64,000 bases of DNA from Ancylobacter sp. Lp-2 (lineage in GTDB: Bacteria > Pseudomonadota > Alphaproteobacteria > Rhizobiales > Xanthobacteraceae): positions 310,001 to 374,000 of the forward strand of contig NZ_JAJALI010000003.1 in the NCBI RefSeq assembly GCF_020523795.1, given 5' to 3'. Shown here one piece after another: positions 9,080 to 18,818 of this stretch (its first letter is position 1; each line of letters starts with the position of its first letter). The notes beneath the pieces were generated by a model. That model ran no database searches and was not told the DNA's origin. It was given only the letters and a program-made list of their open reading frames with translations. Made by a program: the position numbers and the translations under genes.

Positions 9080-9619
9080 TCAGTACTCGACCACGCCGTC
9101 CAGCGCGTAGTGCTTGACGCTCTTGCGGTTGGCGATCAGCTCGTCCGCCGTCGGCTTGCCGGTCAGCGCCCGCTCGATGGCGATCTTCATCGCCTCGTGG
9201 TTGGTGCGGTAGAGGTCCTTGAGGTCGAGGTTCGGATCCTCCGGGCAGCGGGGATCGAGCCACACCATGACGATCATGCACAGCTCGTCGGCCTGGTCCT
9301 TCGGCAGGATGCCCTCGGCAAGACAGTCGACGATGGCGTCGCCGATGGCCGCCTGCACCACGCCGCCCAGCAGCTCGACATAGGCCGCGGAGGGGATGGT
9401 GACCTTGGAGGTCATCATGGTCGCCGGCCGCACCATCTGGTTGAGGTCGCGGATCACGAACATGCGGGTATGGCCGGCCGCCTGCCCCATCATGGAGGCG
9501 AAGGCCTGGCCGGCGGGGCCACGCACCGAGCCGATGAGGATCTCCGGCATCGCGTCGGTGAACTGGCCTTCGGCCGCGAGCACCGTCGCTTCACCGGTGC
9601 GGAACCAAATATCGGTCAT
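9080..9619 (-). CDS. Formaldehyde-activating enzyme (Fae) paralogue without the catalytic histidine
   Basis: The 179-residue protein aligns without gaps to the Fae fold: ILIGSVRGPAGQAF matches the LIIGPRG region, KVTI is kept, and AEGILPKDQADEL corresponds to AEGIIPADEADDL of the Methylorubrum enzyme. Fae condenses formaldehyde with H4MPT to methylene-H4MPT. In this alignment, recalled from memory, the general-base histidine (His17) of Fae falls on Met24 here. It therefore belongs with the divergent Fae paralogues and may sense or bind formaldehyde or a pterin rather than catalyse. GGGAG lies six bases before the ATG. It is transcribed divergently from the pleC-like kinase. Confidence 0.85.
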   Translation of the reverse strand: MTDIWFRTGEATVLAAEGQFTDAMPEILIGSVRGPAGQAFASMMGQAAGHTRMFVIRDLNQMVRPATMMTSKVTIPSAAYVELLGGVVQAAIGDAIVDCLAEGILPKDQADELCMIVMVWLDPRCPEDPNLDLKDLYRTNHEAMKIAIERALTGKPTADELIANRKSVKHYALDGVVEY

Positions 9620-9890
9620 GATTTTCTCCCTTCATGGGCTCCATGTCGTGCGGCCATAGCATCCCGATCGGATCATCGTCCATGCGGCTGATGCGCCATC
9701 CCGGCGTAACTGTCTGGGCGGACTCGATTTGAGCTCGGGGATACCCCTTAAAGTTGCTGAATCGTTAACTTGACTCTCAGGGACTCTGGACAGGGAGGGG
9801 CCGTTTCGATTCAAATCAGTGGTGATTCGGCGGGCAGGGATGGGCCGCCGGACACGGGATCAGGGCAAGTGTGTTAGGGGGAGGCCGGCG

Positions 9891-12236
9891 ATGGCACGCG
9901 CCAACGCTGCGGGCGCGTCTGTGCGCGTTCAGGCCATGCGCGGCCTGGCACGCTCAGTCGCTCGACCCGCCTATCAGCGGCTGGTCGATGCCGAACCCTT
10001 CATGCGCCGGGCGGTGCCGGCGCTCATCGTCGCCTTCATCGCCATCGTCGCGGTCGCCGCCGTGGTGCAGATCCGCGCCTATCGCGCCGATTCCATCACC
10101 GACGCCAAGGACGAACTGGCGCTGTTCACCCTCGCCGTCGCCAGCGAGCTGCGCCAGCATCAGGGCCAAAGCGGCGCCACCGACACCGTCACCCTGACCA
10201 CCACGCTGAAGGCGAGCCTGCCAGTGCGCGCGGCGGAAGCCCGCCGACGCTACGCGATTGCCGACGCCAGCGGCAATGTGCGCGCCGCCAGCGATGACGA
10301 TCCGGCCATCGTCGCCGATATCCGCTTCGTGCTCGCCAATGCCCAGGCGCTGACCATCTTCGCCGAGAGCGCCGGCGTGCTCGACGTCACGTTGAGCGAC
10401 GGCCGCGACGGCCTCGCCACCGTCCGGAACATTCCCGGCCAGCCCTTCCAGCTGGTGGCCATCCAGCCGCTGGCCGGCGCGCTGTCGACCTGGCAATCCG
10501 ACACCATTCTCACCGTCACCCTGCTCTCGACCACCGGCGGCGTGCTGCTGATCCTCGGCTTCGCCTTCCACTGGCAGGCGACGCGGGCCCGCGAGGCCGA
10601 CGGCATCTACGACACGGTGCGCGCCCGCATCGACACCGCGCTTTCGCGCGGCCGCTGCGGCCTATGGGACTGGGACATGGGCCGCGGGCGCATGTTCTGG
10701 TCGGAATCGATGTTCGAGATGCTGGGCCTCGAACCGCGCGACGAACTCGTCTCCTTCGGCGATGTCTCGGGCCTCGTGCATCCCGACGACGTCGACCTCT
10801 ATGACGTCGCCAAGGAAATCGCCGACAAGCCGGGCCGCATCATCGAGCGCGTGTTCCGCATGCGGCATGCCGACGGCCATTGGGTATGGCTGCGAGCACG
10901 AGCCGAGGTGGTGGCGCAAGAAAATGGCGAGCCGCCGCATCTGGTCGGCATCGCCGTCGATGTCACCGAGGAGCGCCGCCTCGCCGAGCGCACCGCCACC
11001 GCCGACATGCGGCTGCGCGACGCCATCGAGAGCATTTCGGAATCCTTCGTGCTGTGGGACAGCTCCAACCGGCTGGTGCTGTCCAACTCGAAATTCCAGA
11101 CCCTGCACGGCTTCGGCGACACCACCCTGGCGCCCGGCACCCCGTTCGACACCATCGCCACCCAGCTGCGCCAGCCGGTGGTGCGCATTCCGCTGCGCTC
11201 AGAGGACCGACCGGAGGAAGGCGCGCGCTCCTTCGAGGCGCAGATCGAAGGCGGGCGCTGGCTGAAGATCGCCGAACGCCGCACCAAGGACGGCGGCTAT
11301 GTCTCGGTCGGCACCGACATCACCGCGCTGAAACGCCACGAAGAACGGCTGATGGACAGCGAGAAGCGGCTGATGGCGCTGGTCGCCGATCTCCGCAAAT
11401 CGCAGCAGACGCTGGAAATGCAGGCGCTGCAGCTCGCCGAGCTGGCGCAGAACTACGCCGACGAGAAGACCAGGGCCGAGGACGCCAACCGCGCCAAGTC
11501 GGAATTCCTTGCCAATATGAGCCATGAGCTGCGCACGCCGCTCAACGCCATCATCGGCTTCTCCGAATTGATGGAGAGCGGCCTGTTCGGCCCGCTCGGC
11601 AGCGAGAAATACAACGAGTACAGCCGCGATATCCGCGATTCCGGCCGCTATCTCCTCGACGTCATCAACGACATCCTCGACATGTCGCGCATCGAGGCTG
11701 GCCGCATGCAGCTCAGCCTGCAGCCGACCAAGCTCGACGAGATCGTCACCGACGCCATCCGCGTCATGTCGGTGCGGGCGGATGAGAAGCACCTCGCCGT
11801 CATCTCCGAGGCCGACCCGGAGCTGGTGGTCGAGGCCGACCGGCGGGCACTCAAGCAGATCGCGCTGAACCTGATCTCCAACGCCATCAAGTTCACCCCC
11901 GAGCACGGCCGCATCACCCTGCGCACCCGCCGCACCGCCCAGTCGGCGCTGCTGGTGATCGAGGATACCGGCATCGGCATCCCGAAAAGCGCCCTCGCCA
12001 AGATCGGCCGCCCCTTCGAACAGGTCGAGAGCCAGTTCACCAAGACGCACAAGGGATCCGGCCTCGGCCTCGCCATCGCCAAGTCGCTGGTCGAGCTCCA
12101 TGGCGGCACCATGCGCATCCGCTCCTCCGAGGGCGTCGGCACCACCGTGATCATCCGCCTGCCGCTGAACGGTCGTCCCGGCCTGCAATACCGCAATGCC
12201 GCCGGCGAATTGTCGGACGAGACCGAAGCAGGCTAG
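9891..12236 (+). CDS. pleC: PleC-like membrane sensor histidine kinase with PAS domains
   Basis: The protein is 781 residues from the ATG at 9891, chosen because AGGGGGAGG lies seven bases upstream; earlier in-frame ATGs have no such site. A membrane segment near residues 35-60 and another near 200-225 flank a ~140-residue periplasmic region. Then come a PAS domain ([16 protein letters not shown]), a second PAS-like region, and HisKA with [11 protein letters not shown], phosphorylated His545. HATPase_c follows, with [11 protein letters not shown] and [18 protein letters not shown]. The HisKA stretch is typical of the PleC/DivJ/PdhS group that controls DivK and CtrA. Proximity to glnE matches rhizobial pleC. 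It ends in TAG. Confidence 0.8.
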   Translation: MARANAAGASVRVQAMRGLARSVARPAYQRLVDAEPFMRRAVPALIVAFIAIVAVAAVVQIRAYRADSITDAKDELALFTLAVASELRQHQGQSGATDTVTLTTTLKASLPVRAAEARRRYAIADASGNVRAASDDDPAIVADIRFVLANAQALTIFAESAGVLDVTLSDGRDGLATVRNIPGQPFQLVAIQPLAGALSTWQSDTILTVTLLSTTGGVLLILGFAFHWQATRAREADGIYDTVRARIDTALSRGRCGLWDWDMGRGRMFWSESMFEMLGLEPRDELVSFGDVSGLVHPDDVDLYDVAKEIADKPGRIIERVFRMRHADGHWVWLRARAEVVAQENGEPPHLVGIAVDVTEERRLAERTATADMRLRDAIESISESFVLWDSSNRLVLSNSKFQTLHGFGDTTLAPGTPFDTIATQLRQPVVRIPLRSEDRPEEGARSFEAQIEGGRWLKIAERRTKDGGYVSVGTDITALKRHEERLMDSEKRLMALVADLRKSQQTLEMQALQLAELAQNYADEKTRAEDANRAKSEFLANMSHELRTPLNAIIGFSELMESGLFGPLGSEKYNEYSRDIRDSGRYLLDVINDILDMSRIEAGRMQLSLQPTKLDEIVTDAIRVMSVRADEKHLAVISEADPELVVEADRRALKQIALNLISNAIKFTPEHGRITLRTRRTAQSALLVIEDTGIGIPKSALAKIGRPFEQVESQFTKTHKGSGLGLAIAKSLVELHGGTMRIRSSEGVGTTVIIRLPLNGRPGLQYRNAAGELSDETEAG

Positions 12237-12268
12237 CTTTGGCCTCATCGTCCACCGGATCGTACTCC

Positions 12269-13396
12269 ATGCCCGCACTTTCCATCGCCGAAGCCGTCCC
12301 CGTCGATTGCGTGGTCGCGGGGGCCGGAGTGGTGGGGCTGGCGGTCGCGCGGGCGCTCGCCCTCGCCGGGCGCGAGGTGCTGGTGCTGGAGGCCCATGGC
12401 CTCATCGGCTCGGAAACCTCCGCCCGCAACAGCGAGGTGATCCATGCCGGCATCTACTACAAGCCCGGATCGCTGAAGGCCCGGCTCTGCGTCAACGGCC
12501 GGGATCGGCTCTATGTCTATTGCGCCGAGCGCGGCATCGGCCACCGGCGCTGCGGCAAGCTGATCGTCGCCAGCGGCGAAGCGGAGATCGCGAAGCTCGA
12601 CGGCATCCGGACCCAGGCCGCCGCCTGCGGCGTCGTCGACCTCGCCCCCCTGGACCGGGCAGAAATTCGCGAGATGGAACCGGCACTTGCGGTCGACGCG
12701 GCGCTGCTGTCGCCCTCGACCGGCATCATCGACAGTCACGGCCTGATGCTCGCGCTGCAAGGCGACATCGAGGATCGCGGCGGCGCCATCGCCTTCAACG
12801 CCCCCATCCTTGGTGGCAAGGTGACAGACGCCGGCATTCTCCTCGACGTCGGCGGCGCCGAGCCGATGACGCTTCTCGCCACGACCTTCGTCAATTCGGC
12901 CGGCCACGGTGCCGTCGCGCTGGCCAACGCCATCGAGGGGCTCGACCAAGGCCACGTCCCCCCGGCCTATCTCTGCAAGGGCTCCTATTATTCCCTGCCC
13001 GGCCGCGCGCCGTTCTCGCGCTTGGTCTACCCGGTCCCGGAGGCCGCGGGCCTCGGCGTCCACCTCACGCTTGACCTCGGCGGGCAGGCCCGGTTCGGAC
13101 CGGATACCGAATGGATCGAGGCGGTCGACTACAATGTCGAGCCGGCCCGTGCCGAGCGCTTCTATGGCGCCATCCGGCGCTATTGGCCGGCGCTGCCCGA
13201 TGGCGCGCTGGTGCCCGCCTATGCGGGCATCCGGCCGAAGATCACGCCCCCGGGCGCACCGGCAGCGGATTTCCGTATCGATGGGCCGGCCGAGCACGGC
13301 GTGCCGGAGCTGGTCAACCTGTTCGGCATCGAATCGCCCGGCCTCACCGCCAGCCTCGCGATCGGCGATCTGGTCGTCGACAAGCTCACCCGCTGA
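12269..13396 (+). CDS. lhgO: L-2-hydroxyglutarate oxidase-type FAD oxidoreductase
   Basis: The 375-residue protein has an N-terminal Rossmann motif [16 protein letters not shown] and the family signature [14 protein letters not shown], which in L-2-hydroxyglutarate dehydrogenases/oxidases lines the flavin and substrate site. GLTASLAIG near the C terminus closes the FAD-binding fold. The likely reaction is oxidation of L-2-hydroxyglutarate to 2-oxoglutarate. The ATG at 12269 is preferred; a TTG at 12239 would extend it by ten residues without homology. It follows the kinase gene by 32 bases and is convergent with glnE. Other DAO-family substrates cannot be excluded. Confidence 0.85.
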   Translation: MPALSIAEAVPVDCVVAGAGVVGLAVARALALAGREVLVLEAHGLIGSETSARNSEVIHAGIYYKPGSLKARLCVNGRDRLYVYCAERGIGHRRCGKLIVASGEAEIAKLDGIRTQAAACGVVDLAPLDRAEIREMEPALAVDAALLSPSTGIIDSHGLMLALQGDIEDRGGAIAFNAPILGGKVTDAGILLDVGGAEPMTLLATTFVNSAGHGAVALANAIEGLDQGHVPPAYLCKGSYYSLPGRAPFSRLVYPVPEAAGLGVHLTLDLGGQARFGPDTEWIEAVDYNVEPARAERFYGAIRRYWPALPDGALVPAYAGIRPKITPPGAPAADFRIDGPAEHGVPELVNLFGIESPGLTASLAIGDLVVDKLTR

Positions 13397-13399
13397 CAC

Positions 13400-16378
13400 T
13401 CAGCGCCGTCGGGGCGTACCAGCGTCGGATAACAGGCGCAGGAAGACACCGCGCACCTCCTGCTGCGTCTCGCGCAGATGAGCGTCGAGGGTAGCGAAAT
13501 CCGGCATGGTACCGGCGCGGGCCAGCAATTGGCGCAGGGCGGGGCTGGCCTGCGTCGGATCGAACACGCCGGTAACGGCCAAACGCAGCACCTGCGTGAG
13601 ATCATGCAGCAGCGAGCAGGCGCGGGTCAGCAACTGCGCATCCGCGGCCTCGATCACCCCTACGCGCCCGGCGCTGGTAAGCACCCGCACCGTGGACGTC
13701 TGCACGATTTCGGGCTGCGAAGCGCCATGGGCGAGCACGAGGAACTGCGCCAGGAATTCGAGGTCGACCAATCCCCCCTGGCTGTATTTCAGGTCCCAGG
13801 GCTGGCCGTCCCCCTTCTCCTCGGCAATGGCCATGCGCATGTCGAGAATGTCGGCAGCCAGGCGCTCCGGGTCGCGCCGCCGGCAGAGCACGGCCGCGAT
13901 CGCCTGCTCGACCCTGCCGCGAAAAGCCGGCGACGCCAGCACCACCCGCGCCCGCGTCAACGCCATATGCTCCCAGGTCCAGGCCTCCTCGGCCTGGTAG
14001 ACCTCGAAGGCCGGCAGCCGCGTGGCGATGGGGCCCGCGCGGCCAGAAGGGCGCAGGCGCAGATCTACCTCATAGAGCCGCCCGGCATTGGTGGGCGTGG
14101 TGAGCGCGCTCACCAGCCGCTGCGTGAGCCGGGCGTAATATTGCGTGCCGTGCAGCGGGCGCGGCCCGTCGGATTCGGGCGCCTCGTCGTCGAAGTCGTA
14201 GAGCACGATGAGATCGAGATCGGACCCTGCGGTCATCTCCCGCCCGCCGAGCTTGCCCATCGCCAGCACCGCCAGCTCGCCACCGGCCAGCTCGCCATGC
14301 GCTTCGTGGAAGCGAGCGATCACCGCCTCGCCCAGCACCCGGATCACCACGTCGGCAAGCCGCGCGAAAGCATCGCCCGCCTGCGCCGCCGGCAGCGTAC
14401 CGGACAGCACGCGCACGCCCATCAACACATGCTGTTCCTGGCGGAAGCGGCGGGCACGGTCGAGCAGATCCTCTTCATCGCTCGCTTCGGCCAGCTGGGC
14501 GCGCAGCCGCGCCTCCAGCATCGCTTCATCCGGCAGCGTACCGAAGAAGGCAGGATCGAGCAGCGCGTCGAACAGCACCGGCCGCCGAGCGAGGATTTCG
14601 CCCAGCCGCGGCGCGGTCGACAGGATGGTGGCGAGCAGGCGCACGAGGTCGGGATTTCGCGCCAGCACCGAGAGGAGCCGCAGCCCCGTGGCAAGCTGGC
14701 GGAAGAAGCGATCGGCGGCGATCAGCGCCAGGTCCGGCTCGCCGCCACGCGCCAGCGCGTCGAGAAGCAGCGGTACGATGGCGGCCAATCGTTCGCGTGC
14801 GGTAGCGGTGCGCAGCGCGCGCGGCTCGCCGGCCAACCAACCCCGCACGGTGGCACTGGCCTGCTGCGGTTGCTGGTAGCCGAGCCGATGCAGCGTCGCC
14901 AGCGTCTCGCGGTCATCTGCCTTGGCGGGAAATTCCAGCCGCCCCTCCACCGCCGCACGCGGCGGAGCATCCTCGAACAGGCGGGAATAGTGACGCTGCA
15001 CGCGCGTCAGACGGCGGGTCAGCTCGGCGGCGAACGCCTCGCGCGAGGGATAGCCCATGAAGACGGCGAAGGCCGCCAGCGCCTGCGGCTCGTCGGGCAA
15101 CGTGTGGGTCTGCTCGTCGGCGACCATCTGTAGCCGATGCTCAACCCGGCGCAGATAGACATAAGCCTCGCTGAGTTCCTCGCGCGCCGTCTTGCCTATC
15201 CAGCCATCCTCGGCGAGCCGTTCCAGCGCCTCCAGCGTGCGCGGGGTGCGCAACCGGGCATCACGACCGCCGGCGATGAGCTGCTGTGTCTGGGCGAAGA
15301 ATTCGATCTCGCGAATGCCGCCGCGCCCGAGCTTGACGTTATGCCCTTCGACCGCCACGGCGTCGTGGCCACGAAAAGCATGGATCTCCTGTTTCATCGC
15401 ATGCACATCGGCGACCGCCGCGTAGTCCAGCGAGCGGCGCCAGACGAACGGCGCCATCTGCTTCAGGAAGCTTTCGCCGAGCGCCAGATCGCCGGCGATC
15501 GGCCGCGCCTTGATATAGGCGGCGCGCTCCCAGGTCGCACCCTCGCGCTCATAATAGTCGAGCGCGCTGTCGACCGAGAGCGCGGCCTGCGTTGAGGCGG
15601 GGTCCGGCCGCAGCCGCAGGTCGACGCGCGCCACATAGCCGTCGGGGGTGCGCTCCTGCACCAGCCGCACTAGCTGACGCGTCAGCCGCACGAAGAAGGG
15701 CGCCGCCTCCACATCCTTGCCGAGCGGCGCCCGCGCCGGATCGTAGAGCACGATGAGATCGACATCGCTGGAATAATTGAGCTCGCGCGCGCCATGCTTG
15801 CCCATGGCGAGCACCACATAGCCACTGACACCGCGTGAGAATTTCCGCAGCTTGCCGGCTCCGACCGCTTCGCGCAGCAGATAATCGACCGCCGCCGAGA
15901 TGGCGGCATCGGCGGTGGCGGTGAGTTCGGCTGTGACGGTGGCAAGGTCGAACACCTCGCCGATATCGGCGAGCGCGACCGCAAGCGCTGTCTCGGCACG
16001 TAGCTGCCGCAGAGCTGCCATCATCTCGGTTTCGTCCGTCGCCGCTCGCACCACCTTCATCATGGCGGCTCGTGCCTCGGCGAGCCCCGCCTCCGGCTCG
16101 CTCGTCAACAGCCGCAGCAGCCGTTGCGGGTCTCGGCGGATCAGCTCGGACAGGAACGGCGAGTGAGCGCCAATATTGGCCAGCACGGCCGATGCTGCCG
16201 GATGGGCCGCCAGCACCTCGTCGAGCTGAAGGCGGACGGGATCCTCGGCCGTCTCGACCAGCGCAGCGAGCGGGTGCGGCGCAGAGACGACCGGCTCGCT
16301 CGCCCCCATGCGCATGCGCGCCGCCAGTCCGCTCGGTTCCTTCCGCGCCGTCTTCCGCCTGCCCTGCCGTTCAACCAT
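13400..16378 (-). CDS. glnE: Bifunctional glutamine synthetase adenylyltransferase/adenylyl-removing enzyme
   Basis: The protein is 992 residues from the ATG at 16378; upstream ATGs would run into the preceding kinase gene. Two nucleotidyltransferase domains each carry the metal-binding signature: SSDVDLIVLYD near residue 205 (de-adenylylating half) and GSDLDLIVLYD near residue 719 (adenylylating half). Helical linkers separate them. GlnE adds or removes AMP on glutamine synthetase in response to PII and glutamine. Length and two-domain layout are complete. It follows a sensor kinase gene by 49 bases on the same strand, an order I recall from rhizobial genomes. Confidence 0.95.
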   Translation of the reverse strand: MVERQGRRKTARKEPSGLAARMRMGASEPVVSAPHPLAALVETAEDPVRLQLDEVLAAHPAASAVLANIGAHSPFLSELIRRDPQRLLRLLTSEPEAGLAEARAAMMKVVRAATDETEMMAALRQLRAETALAVALADIGEVFDLATVTAELTATADAAISAAVDYLLREAVGAGKLRKFSRGVSGYVVLAMGKHGARELNYSSDVDLIVLYDPARAPLGKDVEAAPFFVRLTRQLVRLVQERTPDGYVARVDLRLRPDPASTQAALSVDSALDYYEREGATWERAAYIKARPIAGDLALGESFLKQMAPFVWRRSLDYAAVADVHAMKQEIHAFRGHDAVAVEGHNVKLGRGGIREIEFFAQTQQLIAGGRDARLRTPRTLEALERLAEDGWIGKTAREELSEAYVYLRRVEHRLQMVADEQTHTLPDEPQALAAFAVFMGYPSREAFAAELTRRLTRVQRHYSRLFEDAPPRAAVEGRLEFPAKADDRETLATLHRLGYQQPQQASATVRGWLAGEPRALRTATARERLAAIVPLLLDALARGGEPDLALIAADRFFRQLATGLRLLSVLARNPDLVRLLATILSTAPRLGEILARRPVLFDALLDPAFFGTLPDEAMLEARLRAQLAEASDEEDLLDRARRFRQEQHVLMGVRVLSGTLPAAQAGDAFARLADVVIRVLGEAVIARFHEAHGELAGGELAVLAMGKLGGREMTAGSDLDLIVLYDFDDEAPESDGPRPLHGTQYYARLTQRLVSALTTPTNAGRLYEVDLRLRPSGRAGPIATRLPAFEVYQAEEAWTWEHMALTRARVVLASPAFRGRVEQAIAAVLCRRRDPERLAADILDMRMAIAEEKGDGQPWDLKYSQGGLVDLEFLAQFLVLAHGASQPEIVQTSTVRVLTSAGRVGVIEAADAQLLTRACSLLHDLTQVLRLAVTGVFDPTQASPALRQLLARAGTMPDFATLDAHLRETQQEVRGVFLRLLSDAGTPRRR

Positions 16379-16427
16379 CTCGCCCGTGCACCTCCAGCCC
16401 TTCGCCCAGTCTATAGGCAAAGAATTG

Positions 16428-17870
16428 TCAAAGTGCTGCATCCTCGGGCGACGTTGCGGCAGCATCCTCCATTTCCACCTCGGCGGGCAGCTCGATCACC
16501 ACGCGCAGGCCGGGCGCGCTGTCCTCCAGCCGCATGGCGCCGCCATGCAGCTGCACCACCGCGGCGACCAGCGAAAGCCCGAGCCCTGATCCCGGCTGGG
16601 TCCGACTCTTCTCGAGCCGCACGAAGCGTTGCAACACATGCGCCCGCTCCTCGGGCGGAATGCCCGCACCGCTGTCGGCGACCGCGAGACGCACCATGTC
16701 GCCCTCGCGGCTGGCTGAAACGGTGATGCGGCCGCGTGCGCCGGGAACGTCGGGCGCGCCGTATTTGATCGCGTTGTCGATGAGATTGGACAGTGCCTGC
16801 CCGAGCAACTCCCGCACGCCGAGCACCATCAGCGGTCCGTCGATCGTGACATCGAGATCCAACCCCTGCTCGTCGGCAAGCGGCTCGTAGAGCTCGGCGA
16901 CACCGGTCGTCGTCTCGGCGAGGTCGACCGGCTGCATCGCCGACCGGCCCTGCCCCGCTTCCACCCGCGCGATCATCAAGAGCGCGTCGAAGGTGCGGAT
17001 CAGCCCGTCGGATTCGTCGATGGTCTGCTCGGTCGCCGCCCGCCAGTCCTCGTCGTCGCGGGCGGTGCGCAGCGCGTCCTCGGCGCGATTGCGAAGCCGG
17101 GTGAGCGGCGTCTTCAGATCGTGGGCGATGTTGTCGGAGACCTGCTTGAGCCCGACCATCAGCGCTTCGATACGCTCCAGCATGGCGTTGAGGCTCAGCG
17201 CCAGCCGGTCGAACTCGTCACCGGTCCCCGCCACCGTCAGCCGGCCGGAGAGATTGCCGGCCATGATGCTCTCGGAGGTGGCAGTCATCTGGTCGATGCG
17301 CTTGAGCACCCGGCGCGTCACGAAGATGCCGCCGGCGACACCGAGCACCACCAGCAACACCAGTCCCCACACCACCGGGCCGATGATGATCTTGCGCAGC
17401 TCCTCGCGCTCGACGACGTCGCGCCCGACCAAGAGCCGGAACTCGCCGGGCAGGTAGACGACATGCACCAGCGCCCGGCTCGGCGGCCGGGTGGCGTCGT
17501 CGGAGCGCAGATAGTCGATTTCCTGCCAGCCTTCCTGCGACAGGAAATTCAGCGGCAGGTTCAGCACGTTGCCGGCCAGTGGCTCGCCGTTGAAGCTGGT
17601 CAGCAGCAGCAGCCCGGCATCGGGCGCGCGGGAGCGCCGGTTCACCACCTGCACGAGGCGGGAAAGCCCGCCGCGCTCGAACTGGCCCTTCAAGAAATCG
17701 GTATCGGACTGGATCGCCTCGCTCGCCTGTCGGGTGACGAGGCGCTGGGTGTGCCAGCCGAGATAGCCGATCAGCGAGCCGGCGAAGACCGCGAAGACCA
17801 GGAGGTAAGCGGCGATCAGCTTGATCGCCGTGGTGCGGGCCAGCTTACCGAGCGATGTCACGAACGACAT
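16428..17870 (-). CDS. Two-component sensor histidine kinase (HAMP-HisKA)
   Basis: The protein is 480 residues from the ATG at 17870, which overlaps the end of the response regulator gene by 26 bases. A membrane segment at about residues 17-40 (LIAAYLLVFAVFAGSLIGYL) and a second near 160-185 bound a periplasmic sensor of ~120 residues. HAMP and HisKA follow, with NIAHDLKTPLTRL (His about 247), then HATPase_c with NLIDNAIKYGAP and GSGLGLSLVAAVVQLHGG. The partner is the OmpR-type regulator just upstream. The signal is unknown; adjacency to degP suggests envelope stress, but that is inference. Confidence 0.9.
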   Translation of the reverse strand: MSFVTSLGKLARTTAIKLIAAYLLVFAVFAGSLIGYLGWHTQRLVTRQASEAIQSDTDFLKGQFERGGLSRLVQVVNRRSRAPDAGLLLLTSFNGEPLAGNVLNLPLNFLSQEGWQEIDYLRSDDATRPPSRALVHVVYLPGEFRLLVGRDVVEREELRKIIIGPVVWGLVLLVVLGVAGGIFVTRRVLKRIDQMTATSESIMAGNLSGRLTVAGTGDEFDRLALSLNAMLERIEALMVGLKQVSDNIAHDLKTPLTRLRNRAEDALRTARDDEDWRAATEQTIDESDGLIRTFDALLMIARVEAGQGRSAMQPVDLAETTTGVAELYEPLADEQGLDLDVTIDGPLMVLGVRELLGQALSNLIDNAIKYGAPDVPGARGRITVSASREGDMVRLAVADSGAGIPPEERAHVLQRFVRLEKSRTQPGSGLGLSLVAAVVQLHGGAMRLEDSAPGLRVVIELPAEVEMEDAAATSPEDAAL

Positions 17871-18525
17871 ATCCAGCCCCGCGCACCGTGTGCAGAAGCG
17901 GCGGATCGAACCCCTTGTCGATCTTGGAGCGCAGCCGCGAGACATGGACGTCGATCACGTTGGTCTGCGGATCGAAGTGGTAGTCCCAGACATTCTCCAG
18001 CAGCATAGTGCGGGTCACCACCTGCCCGGCATGCCGCATGAGATATTCGAGCAGCCGGAACTCGCGCGGCTGCAGCACGATCTCCTGCCCGGCGCGGGTG
18101 ACGCGGTGCGCCAGCCGGTCGAGTTCCAGATCCGCGACGCGATAAAGCATGTCGGTGGCCTGCGGCCCGCTGCGACGGGCCAGCGCCTCGACGCGGGCCA
18201 GCAGTTCGGAGAAGGCGTAGGGCTTGGGCAGATAATCGTCGCCGCCGGCGCGCAATCCCGTCACCCGATCGTCGACCTGGCCGAGCGCGGAGAGGATCAG
18301 CACCGGCGTCGCGTCGCTGCGCCCGCGCAATTCCGCGATCAGCGACAGCCCGTCGCGGCGCGGCAGCATGCGGTCGACCACCAGCACGTCGTAACCGCCC
18401 TCGAGCGCGAGGGCGAGGCCCTCCTCGCCATCGCCGGCAAGATCGACGATATGCCCCGCCTCGCGGAACGCCTTGCGCAGGTAGTCGGCAGCGGAGCGGT
18501 CGTCTTCGACGATGAGCAGGCGCAT
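17845..18525 (-). CDS. OmpR/PhoB-family response regulator
   Basis: The protein is 226 residues starting at MRLLIVEDDRSA; longer starts upstream only add non-homologous sequence. The receiver domain (1-115) has the acidic pair Asp8-Asp9, phospho-acceptor Asp51 in VVDRMLP, and Lys in YLPKPYAF. The winged-helix DNA-binding domain (about 125-226) has REFRLLEYLM and VHVSRLRSKID. It precedes its cognate kinase in an overlapping operon and lies downstream of degP on the same strand, separated by ~290 bases that contain hairpins. A role in envelope stress, as for CpxR-like regulators next to DegP, is plausible but unproven. Confidence 0.9.
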   Translation of the reverse strand: MRLLIVEDDRSAADYLRKAFREAGHIVDLAGDGEEGLALALEGGYDVLVVDRMLPRRDGLSLIAELRGRSDATPVLILSALGQVDDRVTGLRAGGDDYLPKPYAFSELLARVEALARRSGPQATDMLYRVADLELDRLAHRVTRAGQEIVLQPREFRLLEYLMRHAGQVVTRTMLLENVWDYHFDPQTNVIDVHVSRLRSKIDKGFDPPLLHTVRGAGYVVRDIAR

Positions 18526-18703
18526 GGTGAAGTCTTCAGCGGAGGGATAGCCGATCGGCGGCACGTCGATGGCGCCCGCGGGGCGCACCGGCGGCCGAAG
18601 GGAATCGGCAGCGGAAGTCGGTTTCGACATGATGTACGGCATATTCGGCCTCCCGCCTATCGCAGAGGCACCTCTGCGGTGCCCGCACTGCCCGCAAAGG
18701 AGA

Positions 18704-18731
18704 GCGCGGGAGCCCTTTCGGACCCCCGCGC
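18704..18731 (-). terminator. GNRA-capped hairpin after degP
   Basis: On the minus strand a 7-bp GC stem (18704-18710 with 18725-18731) encloses four more pairs and a GAAA tetraloop. It lies about 90 bases beyond the degP stop and before the response-regulator gene. There is only a weak T-rich tail, so it may be a partial terminator. A second small hairpin (cgcagag/ctctgcg) lies at 18661-18678. Confidence 0.45.
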
Positions 18732-18818
18732 CATCGGACCGGCTGCAACCCAAGGGGCGACGGAACGGACCGCAGCCGGAACCGATTTCGAACGGTCGGT
18801 TCGCGAAAACGGCCGGGA

